15,047 bases of DNA from NCBI GenBank assembly GCA_016204125.1, contig JACQLI010000055.1:1-15047 (forward strand), given 5' to 3'. Shown here in pieces: positions 13,560-15,047 of this stretch. Positions within the stretch are counted from its first letter, which is position 1. The number at the start of each line of letters is the position of its first letter. This stretch comes from Candidatus Omnitrophota bacterium (lineage in GTDB: Bacteria > Omnitrophota > Omnitrophia > Omnitrophales > JACQLI01). The notes under the pieces are model-generated. The model saw only the letters and a list, made by a program, of their open reading frames with translations, ran no database searches and was not told the DNA's origin. The position numbers and the translations under genes were made by a program.

Positions 13560-14786
13560 TCAGTCGGCCTTTTCGAAATCAGGGTAGCAGTGTCTCAGAT
13601 ATTCCCGATAATCAGGAGGGAGCTCGCCCCATACAGGATTGGTATGGATCAGAAACTCTCTAAGGGGTGCCCGATCCCAAACAAAGTGTTTCTTGAGGAC
13701 ATCAACAGGAGTTATGTCACGAAGAAAATAACGCTTTGTTGCACTTGAATCCGCGACGTTTGAAATCGCTCTTTGTATGTCAAGACGCATGGGGAGACCA
13801 GGCTTCCCACAAGCAGAGGCGTAAGGTCTCGGAGGACCCATGATTTCGTAGCTCAAATAGCGGTAAAGGTCTTCGTGTTTGGGGTGTACTGAGATCAAAA
13901 GATCAGTCACTCCGGCGATGTAGCGGGCATATTCAAACAAGACCTTAAAGAGACGAAAGGCGCCTGTCAACTTGTGGAAGTCAGTAAGAGAAAAGCTTTT
14001 CTTTCGAAACGATTCATGATCCAACGCTAATAAGCTGACTTCGGCAAGCCGCCTTCCCTCGTTTCTTAAGGGAGAAATCAGCTCCTTAAAAACCATCTCC
14101 ATGGGTAGGCCGCATGGAGAATCAACGATAAGACTGATCGTGCCAAGCATGCAGCTCTGGTATTTCATGATAAAGGTCCGTGAGTCCGGAAAAACGCAGA
14201 ATGCACTGTAGTGCATCTTGGACGGATCGGGGTCGCAATATCCGCGCCGTATGTACTCTTCATAAACCAGGTGGTAGGCAGCCTTCAATTCGTCGAGGGT
14301 CTGAGCGGGATAACACTCAAGATCTGCTGGGGTCTGCTTGATAGCAGTCTCACAGAGGCGATCCGCAATAAAGTAGATTAGTTTTTTCTTGCGCGTGAGC
14401 TGTCTGAGATTTTCAAAGGCAACCCCACATTCGACAACAGAATCAGACGTGGGTGAGGGGCCAATCCAGACAATGACACCCTCAAAACGGATGTTTTTCT
14501 TTGTATTAGGGAGGATGACATCGAGCTCAACCCGCGTTCCGATTGGAACACGGGAGAGCATGGCAAGTCTGATGCCCGTGTTAGATACATCAAGCGATTC
14601 GCTCTCCTGCCAGAGAGAACGTTTGCCTTTAACTCGGAAGCGTAAGGGGACTCCAACGGCCACACGGGTGGCTTTTCGTTTTTCGGATAAGGGGCTTCCT
14701 TCGGGAAGAAGTTTTTTCTCGAAGACATTATCTTCGAGGATAGCTATTCCAGACTGCCAAGAGCGCCCAGACCCAAGAGGGTTCAT
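13560..14786 (-). CDS. PilZ-FeeM fusion: c-di-GMP-binding N-acyl amino acid synthase-like acyltransferase
   Basis: A 408-residue protein. The N-terminal PilZ domain (about 33-140) has both c-di-GMP motifs: RKATR (RxxxR, Arg37/Arg41) and DVSNTG (DxSxxG, Asp66/Ser68/Gly71), followed by the expected beta strands. Residues 155-350 resemble the FeeM/GNAT fold of long-chain N-acyl amino acid synthases and PEP-CTERM-associated acyltransferases (kin of autoinducer synthases): YPAQTLDELKAAYHLVYEEY, ARGY-like RRGYCDPDPSKM, LGTISLIVDS, AEVSLLALDHE and DLLISVHPKHEDLYRYLSYE. A tail of about 55 residues follows. The predicted reaction is transfer of a fatty acyl group from acyl-ACP to an amino acid; the substrate cannot be read from sequence. 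The start at 14786 has AAGGA eight bases upstream (14795-14799) and a promoter behind it. Such synthases are known to be linked to PEP-CTERM/exosortase genomes, and a PEP-CTERM protein is encoded in this window. No fault in the frame was seen. Confidence 0.85.
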   Translation of the reverse strand: MNPLGSGRSWQSGIAILEDNVFEKKLLPEGSPLSEKRKATRVAVGVPLRFRVKGKRSLWQESESLDVSNTGIRLAMLSRVPIGTRVELDVILPNTKKNIRFEGVIVWIGPSPTSDSVVECGVAFENLRQLTRKKKLIYFIADRLCETAIKQTPADLECYPAQTLDELKAAYHLVYEEYIRRGYCDPDPSKMHYSAFCVFPDSRTFIMKYQSCMLGTISLIVDSPCGLPMEMVFKELISPLRNEGRRLAEVSLLALDHESFRKKSFSLTDFHKLTGAFRLFKVLFEYARYIAGVTDLLISVHPKHEDLYRYLSYEIMGPPRPYASACGKPGLPMRLDIQRAISNVADSSATKRYFLRDITPVDVLKKHFVWDRAPLREFLIHTNPVWGELPPDYREYLRHCYPDFEKAD

Positions 14787-14805
14787 GAATATAATCCTTT
14801 TCGTC

Positions 14806-14834
14806 TATAAACCACGTAACATTAGTCCTGTCAA
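14806..14834 (-). promoter_or_regulatory. Sigma-70 promoter for the PilZ-FeeM gene
   Basis: On the minus strand, TTGACA (14834-14829), a 17-base spacer and TTTATA (14811-14806) give a perfect -35 at optimal spacing and a fair -10. Initiation would fall near 14799, close to the AAGGA ribosome-binding site (14795-14799), so the leader would be only about a dozen bases. Confidence 0.65.
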
Positions 14835-15009
14835 TAAGATAACATCTACAGGCTACACTCCGCAAAAGTTTTTTTGAGCACAGGAGGGATAAGGGACGTA
14901 GCACTTCTTTAACCTACATTAACAGAATGGGTTACAGCTTTTAGAGTTTTTAGCGTTTCCTAAGGCTAGGAATATACGAATCGTGCTAGAAAATATATGC
15001 CTGAGTTAG

Positions 15010-15038
15010 TTGACATGTTAAAAAAGACATAGTATATT
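15010..15038 (+). promoter_or_regulatory. Strong sigma-70 promoter leading out of the window
   Basis: TTGACA (15010-15015), a 17-base spacer and TATATT (15033-15038) form a near-consensus promoter pointing right, with initiation near 15045. It implies a gene beyond the window, divergent from the PilZ-FeeM gene. The stretch between the two promoters (about 14840-15005) is AT-rich and holds no open frame that I can support. It contains only a short TCCTA-N4-TAGGA dyad near 14957-14970. Confidence 0.65.
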
Positions 15039-15047
15039 TTTATAGCG

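Noticed and set aside
14389..14877. A 162-codon plus-strand open frame opposite the PilZ-FeeM gene
   Set aside because: It is antisense to a convincing two-domain protein, is rich in Ser/Arg/Pro, and shows no recognisable motif. It is a shadow frame.
14901..14916. A minus-strand GG-N10-GC pattern that might be a sigma-54 (-24/-12) promoter
   Set aside because: Only the GG and GC dinucleotides match; the surrounding TGGCAC and TTGC bases do not. Such matches are frequent by chance.

Overview
The window looks like a chromosomal segment of a diderm (Gram-negative type) bacterium of moderate GC. The evidence is a C-terminal PEP-CTERM sorting signal, an SPII lipoprotein, an outer-membrane beta-barrel with a terminal Phe, a LolA-like periplasmic protein with a Lol/MacB-type ABC transporter, and a sigma-54 activator. 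A PEP-CTERM protein together with a FeeM-like N-acyltransferase points to an exosortase-carrying lineage. Several phyla fit (Omnitrophota, Nitrospirota or Desulfobacterota-like groups), and I cannot place it from sequence alone. I see no RNA genes, insertion sequences, CRISPR arrays or phage genes. Coding density is very high, and most neighbouring genes overlap by 1-4 bases.

Layout. (1) Positions 1-49 are a strong intrinsic terminator for a gene upstream of the window. (2) 88-2956 is a three-gene, ATGA-coupled envelope operon: a six-helix membrane protein, a PEP-CTERM protein and a TPR lipoprotein. (3) 3058-6846 is a sensory operon behind a near-consensus sigma-70 promoter: a soluble GAF histidine kinase, an NtrC-type sigma-54 response regulator and a PocR-GAF sensor protein. 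(4) A 7-bp dyad lies at 6871-6897. (5) 6912-13547 is a seven-gene run: class I methyltransferase, Acg-type nitroreductase, ThiF/MoeB-type adenylyltransferase, LolA-like protein, FtsX/LolE-type permease, LolD-like ATPase and DUF1302-like beta-barrel. (6) On the minus strand, 13560-14786 encodes a PilZ domain fused to a FeeM-like N-acyl amino acid synthase, with its own sigma-70 promoter. (7) The right edge carries a second strong promoter firing rightward out of the window.

How it may work together (inference). The seven-gene run places three small-molecule-modifying enzymes directly before a complete inner-membrane-to-outer-membrane path. This suggests that a hydrophobic or lipid-like product is made in the cytoplasm, lifted from the inner membrane by an ABC machine, carried by a LolA-fold protein and delivered to an outer-membrane barrel. 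The neighbouring PilZ-FeeM enzyme could supply an N-acyl amino acid, whose free carboxylate is the kind of group ThiF-family enzymes adenylate. The two-component and PocR-GAF module may tune expression, and c-di-GMP may tune the acyltransferase. None of these links is proven by the sequence. They are the main reason the window deserves a second look.
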